Part shown: positions 1-7,886 of the stretch, piece by piece
Layout: every line of letters starts with the position of its first letter
How positions within the stretch are numbered: the first letter of the stretch is position 1
Source: an uncultured Bacteroidales bacterium
Lineage (GTDB): Bacteria; Bacteroidota; Bacteroidia; Bacteroidales; Paludibacteraceae
Length of the DNA stretch: 18,680 bases
Assembly (NCBI GenBank): GCA_937886455.1
Contig: CALGCU010000098.1
Span: forward strand, 1-18,680
Direction: 5' to 3'
Notes under the pieces: generated by a model
Databases searched by the model: none
Told to the model about the DNA's origin: nothing
The model's input: only the letters and a program-made list of their open reading frames with translations
Translations under genes and position numbers: made by a program

Positions 1-569
1 CAGTAGTTGTTGAAACAATTACTCCTAAATACACTAGATTTGATGAAAATGGAGTTGGTTTTTTTACTACTGATACAATTACAAATGATATTGAGTTTAA
101 TGGTAAATATAACGTTGAAGGTACGATTAAACTTAATCAATCACAATTAGTTATTGGTAATAATGTTGAATATACTTATACTTTCACACCTGAAGGAAAC
201 TTATCAATCAACTATAATACATTAACTAATGAAAAAATTAATATTAATACATATGCAACAGTTAATTATCTAGATACAGATGATACTTTATTGCATACTG
301 TTTACGCTGCTAAAGATAGTAAAATTGAGTCATATCCTCATACTAAGACAGCTTATTTATTAGATGGTTGGTATTATGGAAATGATAAATGGGACTTTGA
401 TAATGATTTAGTTACTACTGATATGAACTTATATCCATCATTTGTTCCAAAGACATATACTATTACATATGATTATGGAGTAGCTGATGAAATTTCTAAC
501 CCTGATTCTTATAATATTGAAACAACAGTTACATTAAATAACCCTGTTGCACCAGAAGGATATGAATTT
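1..569. other. AT-rich foreign segment (surface-repeat part)
   Basis: By hand count, bases 1-540 hold about 143 G+C (26.5%), while 601-960 hold about 165 of 360 (46%). Codons in the first block are strongly A/T-ending (AAT, AAA, GAT, TTA, ACA), unlike every other gene here. The change is sharp, within about 555-580. This suggests DNA of a low-GC Firmicutes/Mollicutes-like organism, joined by misassembly or by recent transfer. TGG is used for Trp, so no recoded UGA is needed to read it. Confidence 0.65.
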
Positions 570-995
570 GCACTTCCATCTGAGGCACAATGGGAATATG
601 CTGCACGCGGTGGGGTGAAAGATGAGCCCTCCATGTATGCAGGGGGTAAGTTTGCCAGCGATGTGGCATGGTATGAAGGTATAAGCGAACACAGCTCACA
701 TCCTGTGGGACAAAAGCAACCTAATGAGTTAGGATTATACGACATCAATGGAAATGTGTGGGAATGGTGTCAAGATTGGTATGATGAAGATTTCTATAAA
801 CATAGTGCGTTGCAAGACCCTGTGAATGCTAACTGTGCTGCCAATCGTGTATATCGTGGTGGAAGTTGGGACTATGAAGCAAAATTGTGTCGCGTATCTA
901 TGCGTTTCTATGGTGCACCAAGCGGTCGCACAATCAATCTTGGTATTCGCCTTGTATTGACAAAAGTAGGCGCAGCAACCTTACAAATCAACTAA
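3..995 (+). CDS. Left-truncated ORF: InlB-type surface repeats joined to an FGE/SUMF1-like domain (probable chimera)
   Basis: The frame is open from base 3 to the TAA at 993-995 (330 codons) with no convincing start, so the gene enters from outside the window; a TTG at 291 is only an internal codon. Codons 1-~189 resemble InlB/Listeria-Bacteroides (Flg_new) repeats of Gram-positive surface proteins: a strand, a GWY motif (LLDGWYYGNDKWDF), an LYPSF end, then a second repeat starting TYTITYDYG. That repeat breaks off at EGYEF, where its own GW would be expected. From about base 567 the protein is an FGE-sulfatase-like C-terminal part: LPSEAQWEYAARGG, GLYDINGNVWEWCQDWY, RVYRGGSW, NLGIRLVL. Of the two cysteines needed by true formylglycine-generating enzymes only one (KLCRVSMR) is present, so catalysis is doubtful. 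The first part is very AT-rich and the second is not. The domain calls are solid; that one organism carries this gene is doubtful. Confidence 0.6.
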   Translation, partial: VVVETITPKYTRFDENGVGFFTTDTITNDIEFNGKYNVEGTIKLNQSQLVIGNNVEYTYTFTPEGNLSINYNTLTNEKININTYATVNYLDTDDTLLHTVYAAKDSKIESYPHTKTAYLLDGWYYGNDKWDFDNDLVTTDMNLYPSFVPKTYTITYDYGVADEISNPDSYNIETTVTLNNPVAPEGYEFALPSEAQWEYAARGGVKDEPSMYAGGKFASDVAWYEGISEHSSHPVGQKQPNELGLYDINGNVWEWCQDWYDEDFYKHSALQDPVNANCAANRVYRGGSWDYEAKLCRVSMRFYGAPSGRTINLGIRLVLTKVGAATLQIN

Positions 996-1059
996 AACAA
1001 GAGATAAGCAAAAAAGGGTGTGTACAAGAATGAGCACCATAGCCTACTAATAGGAATAC

Positions 1060-1105
1060 AAAATTTAGTCTCAATCACCTAAAGCTGTGATTGAGACTAA
1101 ATTTT
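1060..1105. terminator. Bidirectional intrinsic terminator
   Basis: A perfect 19-bp inverted repeat occupies 1060-1078 and 1087-1105, with an 8-base loop CTAAAGCT. The stem begins AAAATTTAG and ends CTAAATTTT, so either strand gives a hairpin followed by a U-rich tract. It lies between two convergent genes, the FGE-like ORF (stop at 995) and ispG (stop at 1192), and could end transcription from both sides. The rest of 996-1191 shows no gene. Confidence 0.85.
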
Positions 1106-1191
1106 AGAGTATTTTTGATTTGTAAAGAACAAGAACTACATCAATAACTATGTACACATACTGGGCAGATAGCAACGGAATATTAGCAGAG

Positions 1192-2895
1192 TTAGGCTTC
1201 TTCCCAATCACCATTTAGACGAATGAGTTCAATAAGTTTATCAACAGCTTCTGCTTCAGGAATATTCTTCTCAATACATTGTTTTTGCTTATAGAGGCTC
1301 ACCCTACCCCGACCAGCTCCCACATAGCCGTAGTCCGCGTCAGCCATTTCGCCCGGACCATTAACAATACAACCCATCACTCCTATTTTAAGTCCTTTCA
1401 AGTGAGATGTCTTCGTTTTGATTTGGGCTAGTGTTTTTTCTAAATCAAACAATGTTCTACCACAACTCGGGCAAGAGATATATTCTGTTTTAGATATTCT
1501 CACACGGGCGGCCTGAAGAATAGCATAAGCAGTTTCAACACATGCAGATGGTTGGATAGTAGAGTGTGAGATATAAAGTCCATCCAGCAATCCATCAATA
1601 AAGAGCACACCCATGTCAGCAGCAGTTTGGAGTTGCATATCCGTAAGTGTCCGTGCTTCACTCTGAATGTTTGCCACAACAGGGAGCAGACACCCTTGCG
1701 CACGCAATTGCATTATAGCCGAACGATAATCTCCCACCGGATTGAGGTGATGACTTGTGAGCAATATGACCACATCTTTAGCATCTACCGCTTTCATAAT
1801 ATCCGAACAATCCAAGGATAGCACAGGTAAAGACTTACCCTCTGCATCTATAAAGCCTTGAGGAGTTTGTGTAAAATCAGGAACGAGTTGACCATACGTA
1901 GCAACTTTACCCAGCACTACAGGTAATTGTCCCCCACCCACTTTACCAATAGGCTTGCTCTTAGGATGTGACTGCCATGGCGCAGAAGGGATAATATCAT
2001 GGTTTTCACGCGCCTGTATATAGCTAACCAATGCTTGCGCAACAGGTATTTCTGCCTCTGGTGCTTCACTGAGAGATACACGTATAGTGTCACCAATGCC
2101 ATCGGCCAAAAGAGCTCCAATGCCCACTGCAGATTTAATACGTCCGTCTTCACCATCACCTGCTTCTGTGACACCAAGATGAAGCGGAAAAGCCATGTGC
2201 TCTTCTTGCATTTGCTCAACTAACAACCGAACTGTGTTAATCATCACCACCGTATTGGATGCCTTGATAGAAATCACTACATTAGAGAAATTTTCTTGAA
2301 CACAGATACGCAGGAACTCCATGCACGATTCGACCATTCCCTCCGGTGTATCGCCATAACGACTCATAATACGATCACTGAGCGAGCCATGATTGACCCC
2401 TATGCGAATAGCTGTGTGATGTTGTTTACATAGTTGCAAGAACGGGACAAAACGATCGTGAATACGTTGTAATTCAGCAGCATACTCCTCATCCGTATAA
2501 TCAATATGCTTAAACACCCTTGCTTTATCCACATAATTACCCGGATTGATACGCACTTTTTCAACATGAAGAGCTGCTTCATCTGCCGCCGCCGGCATAA
2601 AGTGGATGTCAGCGACTAGTGGTGTTAAGGCATATTTTGCACCTAAGTTGTTTAATTCGGTACGGATATGTTGCAAGTTGGAAGCCTCACGTGTGCCTTG
2701 TGCCGTAAATCGGACTAATTCACCACCAGCATCAATAATACGTGCAGCTTGTTGAACGCAAGCTGTGGTATCATTTGTATTGCAATTTCCCATAGATTGA
2801 ATGCGAATAGGAGCCTGACCACCTAAAGTTAAAGCACCTATTTGCACCACCTGCGTTTCACGTCGTTGATAGTTATAAATATCTTTTGTCCACAT
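1192..2895 (-). CDS. ispG: 4-hydroxy-3-methylbut-2-en-1-yl diphosphate synthase (IspG/GcpE), long type
   Basis: This cytoplasmic [4Fe-4S] enzyme of the MEP isoprenoid pathway reductively opens 2-C-methyl-D-erythritol 2,4-cyclodiphosphate to HMBPP. At 567 residues it is much longer than the ~370-residue E. coli enzyme and has the three-part layout of Bacteroidota, Chlamydia and plants: TIM-barrel domain (about 1-295, with RIQSMGNCNTNDT, PLVADIHF, KVRINPGN, RIGVNHGSL and LGVTEAGDGEDGRIKSA), an inserted middle domain (about 310-465), and the C-terminal Fe-S domain. Cluster ligands are visible as CPSCGR (C475, C478) and GVMGCIVNGPGE (C509). The ATG at 2895 lies 8 bases after the stop of the DUF4105/phosphatase-like gene, so it is probably translated from the same transcript. 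It is the last gene of the minus-strand run and ends about 90 bases before the terminator hairpin. Confidence 0.97.
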   Translation of the reverse strand: MWTKDIYNYQRRETQVVQIGALTLGGQAPIRIQSMGNCNTNDTTACVQQAARIIDAGGELVRFTAQGTREASNLQHIRTELNNLGAKYALTPLVADIHFMPAAADEAALHVEKVRINPGNYVDKARVFKHIDYTDEEYAAELQRIHDRFVPFLQLCKQHHTAIRIGVNHGSLSDRIMSRYGDTPEGMVESCMEFLRICVQENFSNVVISIKASNTVVMINTVRLLVEQMQEEHMAFPLHLGVTEAGDGEDGRIKSAVGIGALLADGIGDTIRVSLSEAPEAEIPVAQALVSYIQARENHDIIPSAPWQSHPKSKPIGKVGGGQLPVVLGKVATYGQLVPDFTQTPQGFIDAEGKSLPVLSLDCSDIMKAVDAKDVVILLTSHHLNPVGDYRSAIMQLRAQGCLLPVVANIQSEARTLTDMQLQTAADMGVLFIDGLLDGLYISHSTIQPSACVETAYAILQAARVRISKTEYISCPSCGRTLFDLEKTLAQIKTKTSHLKGLKIGVMGCIVNGPGEMADADYGYVGAGRGRVSLYKQKQCIEKNIPEAEAVDKLIELIRLNGDWEEA

Positions 2896-2903
2896 ACTTC
2901 AAT

Positions 2904-5681
2904 TTATGGTAGAATATTAATAAAAAGAGTTTCATTGTTTTGCCCAAGAAATGGTGTCTTCATGGCTTTACATAGGTAAGGTGCTATTTGTGTAGCAGTA
3001 ATAGTTTGTTTGAATTGTTGTGCTTCTCGTTCTTTGGTAAGAATAAAACAGGGTACAGATGGAAGAGGCTCTATAATCTTATCAACCTGTTGTTTTTTCT
3101 CATCCACAAGAGTCCATCCTGGTTGTAAAGTAAACAACACATCGCCCGCATTAGGACGATAAAACGAATGACGGATGTTTTCTGTTTCGCCATACACATC
3201 ATTGGGCATGAAAGGAATCTCTTGAGACGTGTAAGCCATTTTGACGCCTTCAAACTCCATCAAAAACTCAGCCGTCTTTCTTTGTAACTCAAACAAGTCT
3301 ATATTTTTTTTCTCCACTAAAATTCGATTTAGAAACAATTGATTTTGGTGGGTTCCATCAATCCATCTTTCATGTCCATAGAGTGCCATAAGATAAGTAT
3401 TGATAAGTGCAGCTGATCGAGAAATATCAAAGTCACCTTTCTGGAAACGAGCATTCGTTCTTTGTTCATGAGATATGCCTTGCATAGGACGACCTACGAG
3501 CACAACAAGAAGGTGTTGTCGATCGATTTGTTTTTCCAATGCATCAAACAATTGGCCTAAGGTCTCATTAAGACGCATGTACATATCTTCCTGCTCGGCA
3601 GAAGCAAAACTATCACTGTGAGCATGGGGGGTAACTGTTGTAAAATGTAAACAAAGCAAGTCCGGAATCACGTCTTTACCCATAGACTTCTCTTTCATTA
3701 TTTTAATGGCCAAGTCAGTGACTAATTGATTAGCCATCGGCATATTAACCAAAGAAGCATTTGTCTTTTCTCTCGTTGTGGTGGGCAATGCCTTATACTG
3801 AAAACCACCATTTTTACGTTCTTCTTCAGATGCATTTAAGTATAGTCCTATTGTAGGGAAACGCGGTTCCCAAACTTCTTGGGCCTTAGCAAGAAAAGAA
3901 CCATCGCTATTCATTTGATAAGCTTCAGACGGCAAACCATAGGGATAATAAGTAGAAGTTGCCCATCCTCCCTGTTGAACATCCATCCACACAGCAGCAT
4001 CTGCTGCTTGTCCACCCAACAATATAGTGGGTTGTGGATTGATACCTATAGCATAAATTTTAGCTTCTTTTCCCCACTTCATACGATGCATGTCAGCAAT
4101 TGTAGGAGCTGCAAGTGCACGAGGAGACAAGGTTAAATTTGTTCCAATACCTTGTTCTGATTTATCTTGCAATATCATTTGTGTCGTACGTGAAGTACGA
4201 TCAAAGACAGTAGAAGCATCAATGCCATGTACTACGGGAACCGTGCCTGTGGAGAGGGTTGCCATTGTTTCTTCTCCCCCAAAGGTTTGTTGTGGAAATA
4301 TGACTTGTTCATACGCAACAGCTTGCTCTTGCAACAAACGCAATCCTCCCTTATCAAAATAGTGTTGCATACGCTGCAAGTTGTCATTTTGCAAACCATC
4401 CACTACTACATATAATACCAATCTAGGAGTTTGTTGTGCTTGTAGAAAAGAAACACTACACAACATGCCTATCAGGATAACTAAGCTTTTGCGTCTAACA
4501 ACCGGGAAAAGAGACTTACCTTGCTTGATACGCAAGCACGTCCATGTACGGAGTAGTACAACCACGGCTGTAAATAAGAAAAAATAGTTTGTTTGCTGGG
4601 GAATTATACAACGTATAAATAATACAATTGCAACAACAATGAGCATGGGAAGCTGTATTGTTGTAAGCCACTTTCTACCCTGCTTGAAACAAGTAAGCAC
4701 AAACAATATCAAGAAGAGAGGATTGATAAGCAACAGATTGTAATTATGATTTACTAACGGATGAACAGAGAAGAATGCCAAATAGAACATTATCAATCCT
4801 AATATGCCCACCACAAAGTACAAGCATGCATCTATAAAAAAAGAATATCTCTTACGAAAAGTCTGTGCCAAAGACACGGTAGCAAAGATAAATAGCAGCA
4901 AGACAAATACCCACTTAGGCGACGTCCATGGCGAGCAGATCGGAGTTTCTACTGCCGGAGTAACTTGTTTACCTTTATACACATCAGCACCCGCCATATA
5001 AATCATCAATTCTTCGGGAAGAAACATACGTTGCTCCGGAGTCATTTCTTGGTCTGCATTCTTACCAAAGATCAGGTCAATAGCAAAGAATATCCACGAA
5101 TCAGGATTGGTATAATGAGCAATTATCTGACGGTATGTATCCTTTCTCTCTGCAAACTGCATATTGACGAGTACACCATCCATATTGTTATGGATAAGTT
5201 GATAGGGTCGCGTGGCGCAATTATCAAATACAAAGTTATAACGATAGGAACGATTTTCAGGACGATAATTTTCCCACAAGGCATCATATATGCGTTGTTT
5301 GCCAAGCGAATCAAGCGCTAATGTTTGTTCAAAAATAATGCGTCCGCCTGTAGTATAAGCATACTTGAAATGTTTATAGGACACAAGGCCCAATTGATAA
5401 TCCGTTTCGCCCTTTACAAATCGATAATAGAAATGCTCAATTTCAGGATCAAATATACCATAATTGAATACATAATCTATTTCATTTTGGGGGTCAACAA
5501 TACGGATTGCGGTATGACCAAAGCTACTATACAATTCTTTACCGGGAGTACAAGTAAGTAAGCGAACTTCCGCCTCCGGACTAAGAGTGAGCAGGGGATA
5601 GCTCCATGCCATAAGAGGCAAGCACAATACCAATAAAAACAAGCACCAACGTTTCATCATATATTTCATAAGTAATTTCAT
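2904..5681 (-). CDS. DUF4105 membrane protein fused to a PafA-like alkaline phosphatase-superfamily domain (probably inactive)
   Basis: The protein has 925 residues. It starts with an N-terminal signal or anchor (residues 10-27). A DUF4105 domain follows (about 30-245), with the conserved FGHTAIRI and VFDNCATRP motifs carrying the His and Cys of this presumed cysteine-hydrolase-like fold. Five or so membrane segments come next (about 257-274, 283-304, 314-332, 343-360, 366-381). A second signal-like stretch at 397-417 ends LQAQQ, typical of Bacteroidota signal peptides, and leads into a phosphodiesterase/alkaline-phosphatase-like domain (about 420-880). That domain keeps the first metal-ligand motif (VVVDGL, D428) and the fold landmarks STGTVPVVHGI and EDMYMRL, but most other metal ligands appear replaced. 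I infer an in-frame fusion of two genes; the second half should lie in the periplasm. Its ATG overlaps the upstream stop as ATGA, so translation is coupled. Nearby Mets (residues 5, 8, 9) are possible alternative starts. Function unknown. Confidence 0.85.
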   Translation of the reverse strand: MKLLMKYMMKRWCLFLLVLCLPLMAWSYPLLTLSPEAEVRLLTCTPGKELYSSFGHTAIRIVDPQNEIDYVFNYGIFDPEIEHFYYRFVKGETDYQLGLVSYKHFKYAYTTGGRIIFEQTLALDSLGKQRIYDALWENYRPENRSYRYNFVFDNCATRPYQLIHNNMDGVLVNMQFAERKDTYRQIIAHYTNPDSWIFFAIDLIFGKNADQEMTPEQRMFLPEELMIYMAGADVYKGKQVTPAVETPICSPWTSPKWVFVLLLFIFATVSLAQTFRKRYSFFIDACLYFVVGILGLIMFYLAFFSVHPLVNHNYNLLLINPLFLILFVLTCFKQGRKWLTTIQLPMLIVVAIVLFIRCIIPQQTNYFFLFTAVVVLLRTWTCLRIKQGKSLFPVVRRKSLVILIGMLCSVSFLQAQQTPRLVLYVVVDGLQNDNLQRMQHYFDKGGLRLLQEQAVAYEQVIFPQQTFGGEETMATLSTGTVPVVHGIDASTVFDRTSRTTQMILQDKSEQGIGTNLTLSPRALAAPTIADMHRMKWGKEAKIYAIGINPQPTILLGGQAADAAVWMDVQQGGWATSTYYPYGLPSEAYQMNSDGSFLAKAQEVWEPRFPTIGLYLNASEEERKNGGFQYKALPTTTREKTNASLVNMPMANQLVTDLAIKIMKEKSMGKDVIPDLLCLHFTTVTPHAHSDSFASAEQEDMYMRLNETLGQLFDALEKQIDRQHLLVVLVGRPMQGISHEQRTNARFQKGDFDISRSAALINTYLMALYGHERWIDGTHQNQLFLNRILVEKKNIDLFELQRKTAEFLMEFEGVKMAYTSQEIPFMPNDVYGETENIRHSFYRPNAGDVLFTLQPGWTLVDEKKQQVDKIIEPLPSVPCFILTKEREAQQFKQTITATQIAPYLCKAMKTPFLGQNNETLFINILP

Positions 5682-7885
5682 CTTTCTAAATGCACATTAT
5701 CATTTGTCCACAACGCGGTAAACTCAGTTTGCGGGAAATAGTGTTTAAGTATTTGTCGGTAGTCAAATCCTCGATGTGCCATCACAGCAGCACCTATTTG
5801 GCACAAACCAACACCATGCCCCCATCCTGCACCAGTCAGTAGAAAATCGCCATTTGATGTGCGTTCCACAACAAAAGCCGAACTATAGAGATGAGTGGGG
5901 GATAACCAACGTCTTATTTCCAATTCTTTCCCAACAATTAACTCTTTCTTTTCGCCCTTAATACGAAGACGTATAATTCTTCCTGAAGGTCCACGTTGTA
6001 GAGGTTCTAATTGCAATATACGTCCAAAATCCATGCCTGATTTACGAGTTATCAACTCTGACAACTCTTCTGTCGTGTAAGCAACTTGCCAACGATAAGT
6101 ATCTGGAAATTCTCTATCATAGTCGTTAAGTACCTGTTGTAGTACTTCTGCTTCTTGCGTATCACAAAATGCGTGGGGGCGTGAAAGTATCCATTGACGT
6201 GCCTGAGATTCTTGTGTTAAATCAGGCTTTTGATCCTCTAAGGAATCTCTCACTGAAGACAAATATGGATGTGGTGTAGGAGCCCAACAATTCTCAAAAT
6301 GCTCAGAGATTCCTCCACACGATTTCGAAAAGCGTGTATCACACACTTCTCCATGAAATGTAAGTACTATACCGGTTGTGCTACGTATAGCTTGTTTCAC
6401 CTCGGGACGCGTAATGCGTGTTGTACCTTGATAGCGTTGACAATGGTCATCCGCACAAACATCGAATCCCACATGCGCATCGCGTTCATACCACTTCACC
6501 CATTCTTTCTGATTCTGCTCTGGTAACGAAGATGTTGAAGGCGCATGTAAGAGTGGATGCATTAACCAACTACGAGATATAATAGCATGTGCTTTTAGTA
6601 ATTCAGGTGATGACATTGCACTCATTTCGGAAGAAATAACACTCTCTAAATACGTTTCCACATCTACCCTATTTATCACTTGTATACCATTCTCAGAAGT
6701 GTGTAATTCTAAGTTGCCTCTAAAACTTTGTGTTTCTTCTCTTTCCCAATGAAAATCAATTCCTATACGAACATTAGCCAACAGAAACTCATCCTCTTCT
6801 TCTTGGGGAATAAACACCAGTTGTGTAAAGGTTTCTCCTTGCCATCTTATGTAATTATTGTTCCACTCACAACAGTGACTACCCGTCACCACAGTTCCGG
6901 TTTGTTGGCAAAAGAAAGCACCCTTAAAAGAAAAGTGTACTATTGAAGTGTGTAATATGCCCACTTTTATGTATGGAGCTGCCTGCATCGGCATAGAGAT
7001 TTGTTGATATATAGAGCGGATATCTTGTTCTGTGAGTTTATTAAAATCTTCTTCACGTGGCGTAATCAACATTCCGGTCATTTCTACAGTAGCCGGGCTT
7101 ATTAACAAATGAGCCTGAGGATCTTGCGTGCTATATTGCCAAGGGCGAAAAGATTTGCGTGGAAACATAAACAAGCGAATCATCTGCGAAGTAGCCACAC
7201 AAACCAGATTCATCATAGGCTCTTCTCCATTAATAGCATAATAGTTATATAGAGAATACAAAGCCTCCACACTGGTCTCCAAAGTTTCAGCCTCCACACA
7301 CAACACAGTGCGCAGATAGTGATTGACTTGATAGATGTCAAACTCTTCACAATGTTTTATAGCCTGCACTCTTCCAGCATTTTTTAATCTGGTATAATCA
7401 TTTATAAGCGGTAAGAAAGACGAAGGAACCGCTTGAAAATGCAAATGATCCGGAGCTGAAGCGCCACATTTAGGTCCATTATAAAACACAGCATAACCCG
7501 TTAACTCTGACGCCAAACTAACAAAATCACCCATCACTTGATTAATACTCTGTGCTTGATGAGTCTGTTTTACAATGGTAAAATGCTTTTCTGCGATAGG
7601 GAAAGGGTTAACTAACACATCATAATCACGCCACACCAATTTCTTTTGGTCTTTCGGGCGATTATGCTCACATAAAAAGCAAGGACGTTTAGCTACATCT
7701 GATGCAGAGGTTTTCGCACCAGTAGAAACCATGCGCGCCGGATTAAACTGAACCTTAACATCAAATCCATCAAAAGAGAAAGAGCGATGACGCACTCCTT
7801 TGAGAGCCTCATAATTCTTTTTCGCCAAGTCCCATGTCTGTATTTGTTCAGCGAATAATAATTCTATATTCTGCACCAAAGTCAT
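5678..7885 (-). CDS. DUF4922 (GalT/HIT-like nucleotidyl transferase) - SpoIID/LytB fusion protein
   Basis: The protein has 735 residues. Residues 1-~310 are DUF4922, related to GalT/Ap4A-phosphorylase HIT enzymes: CFLC (C69, C72) like the GalT zinc pair, VNPFPIAEKHFTIV, and the HIT signature GASAPDHLHFQ (H147, H149, Q151). Residues ~365-720 are SpoIID/LytB: VETYLESVISSEMS with the catalytic-type Glu at 420, KAHAIISRSWLM, FSKSCGGISE, and GAGWGHGVGLCQIGA (H690, Q696). SpoIID is known as a peptidoglycan lytic transglycosylase acting on denuded glycan, whereas the HIT half should act on sugar-phosphate or nucleotide substrates in the cytoplasm. No signal peptide or membrane segment is visible, so the site of action is unclear. 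The gene starts 1 base after the glycosyltransferase stop and overlaps the next gene by 4 bases. The domain pairing is known from Bacteroidota genomes; its biochemistry is not known to me. Confidence 0.88.
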   Translation of the reverse strand: MTLVQNIELLFAEQIQTWDLAKKNYEALKGVRHRSFSFDGFDVKVQFNPARMVSTGAKTSASDVAKRPCFLCEHNRPKDQKKLVWRDYDVLVNPFPIAEKHFTIVKQTHQAQSINQVMGDFVSLASELTGYAVFYNGPKCGASAPDHLHFQAVPSSFLPLINDYTRLKNAGRVQAIKHCEEFDIYQVNHYLRTVLCVEAETLETSVEALYSLYNYYAINGEEPMMNLVCVATSQMIRLFMFPRKSFRPWQYSTQDPQAHLLISPATVEMTGMLITPREEDFNKLTEQDIRSIYQQISMPMQAAPYIKVGILHTSIVHFSFKGAFFCQQTGTVVTGSHCCEWNNNYIRWQGETFTQLVFIPQEEEDEFLLANVRIGIDFHWEREETQSFRGNLELHTSENGIQVINRVDVETYLESVISSEMSAMSSPELLKAHAIISRSWLMHPLLHAPSTSSLPEQNQKEWVKWYERDAHVGFDVCADDHCQRYQGTTRITRPEVKQAIRSTTGIVLTFHGEVCDTRFSKSCGGISEHFENCWAPTPHPYLSSVRDSLEDQKPDLTQESQARQWILSRPHAFCDTQEAEVLQQVLNDYDREFPDTYRWQVAYTTEELSELITRKSGMDFGRILQLEPLQRGPSGRIIRLRIKGEKKELIVGKELEIRRWLSPTHLYSSAFVVERTSNGDFLLTGAGWGHGVGLCQIGAAVMAHRGFDYRQILKHYFPQTEFTALWTNDNVHLER

Positions 7886-7886
7886 T

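Noticed and set aside
570..995. Diversity-generating retroelement target (FGE-like C-terminal domains are sometimes variable proteins)
   Set aside because: No reverse transcriptase, template repeat or second copy of the C-terminal sequence is visible in the window.
291..995. Taking TTG at 291 as the true start of the chimeric ORF
   Set aside because: The frame is open to the left edge, and the preceding codons continue the same surface-protein repeat pattern.
1110..1117. TATTTTTG matching the Bacteroidota -7 consensus on the plus strand
   Set aside because: It lies just past the T-tract of the terminator, has no TTG at 19-20 bp spacing, and no plus-strand gene follows.
4965..5321. 118-codon open frame on the plus strand
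   Set aside because: It is antisense to the DUF4105 coding region, which has clear family motifs; the antisense product shows no recognisable domain.
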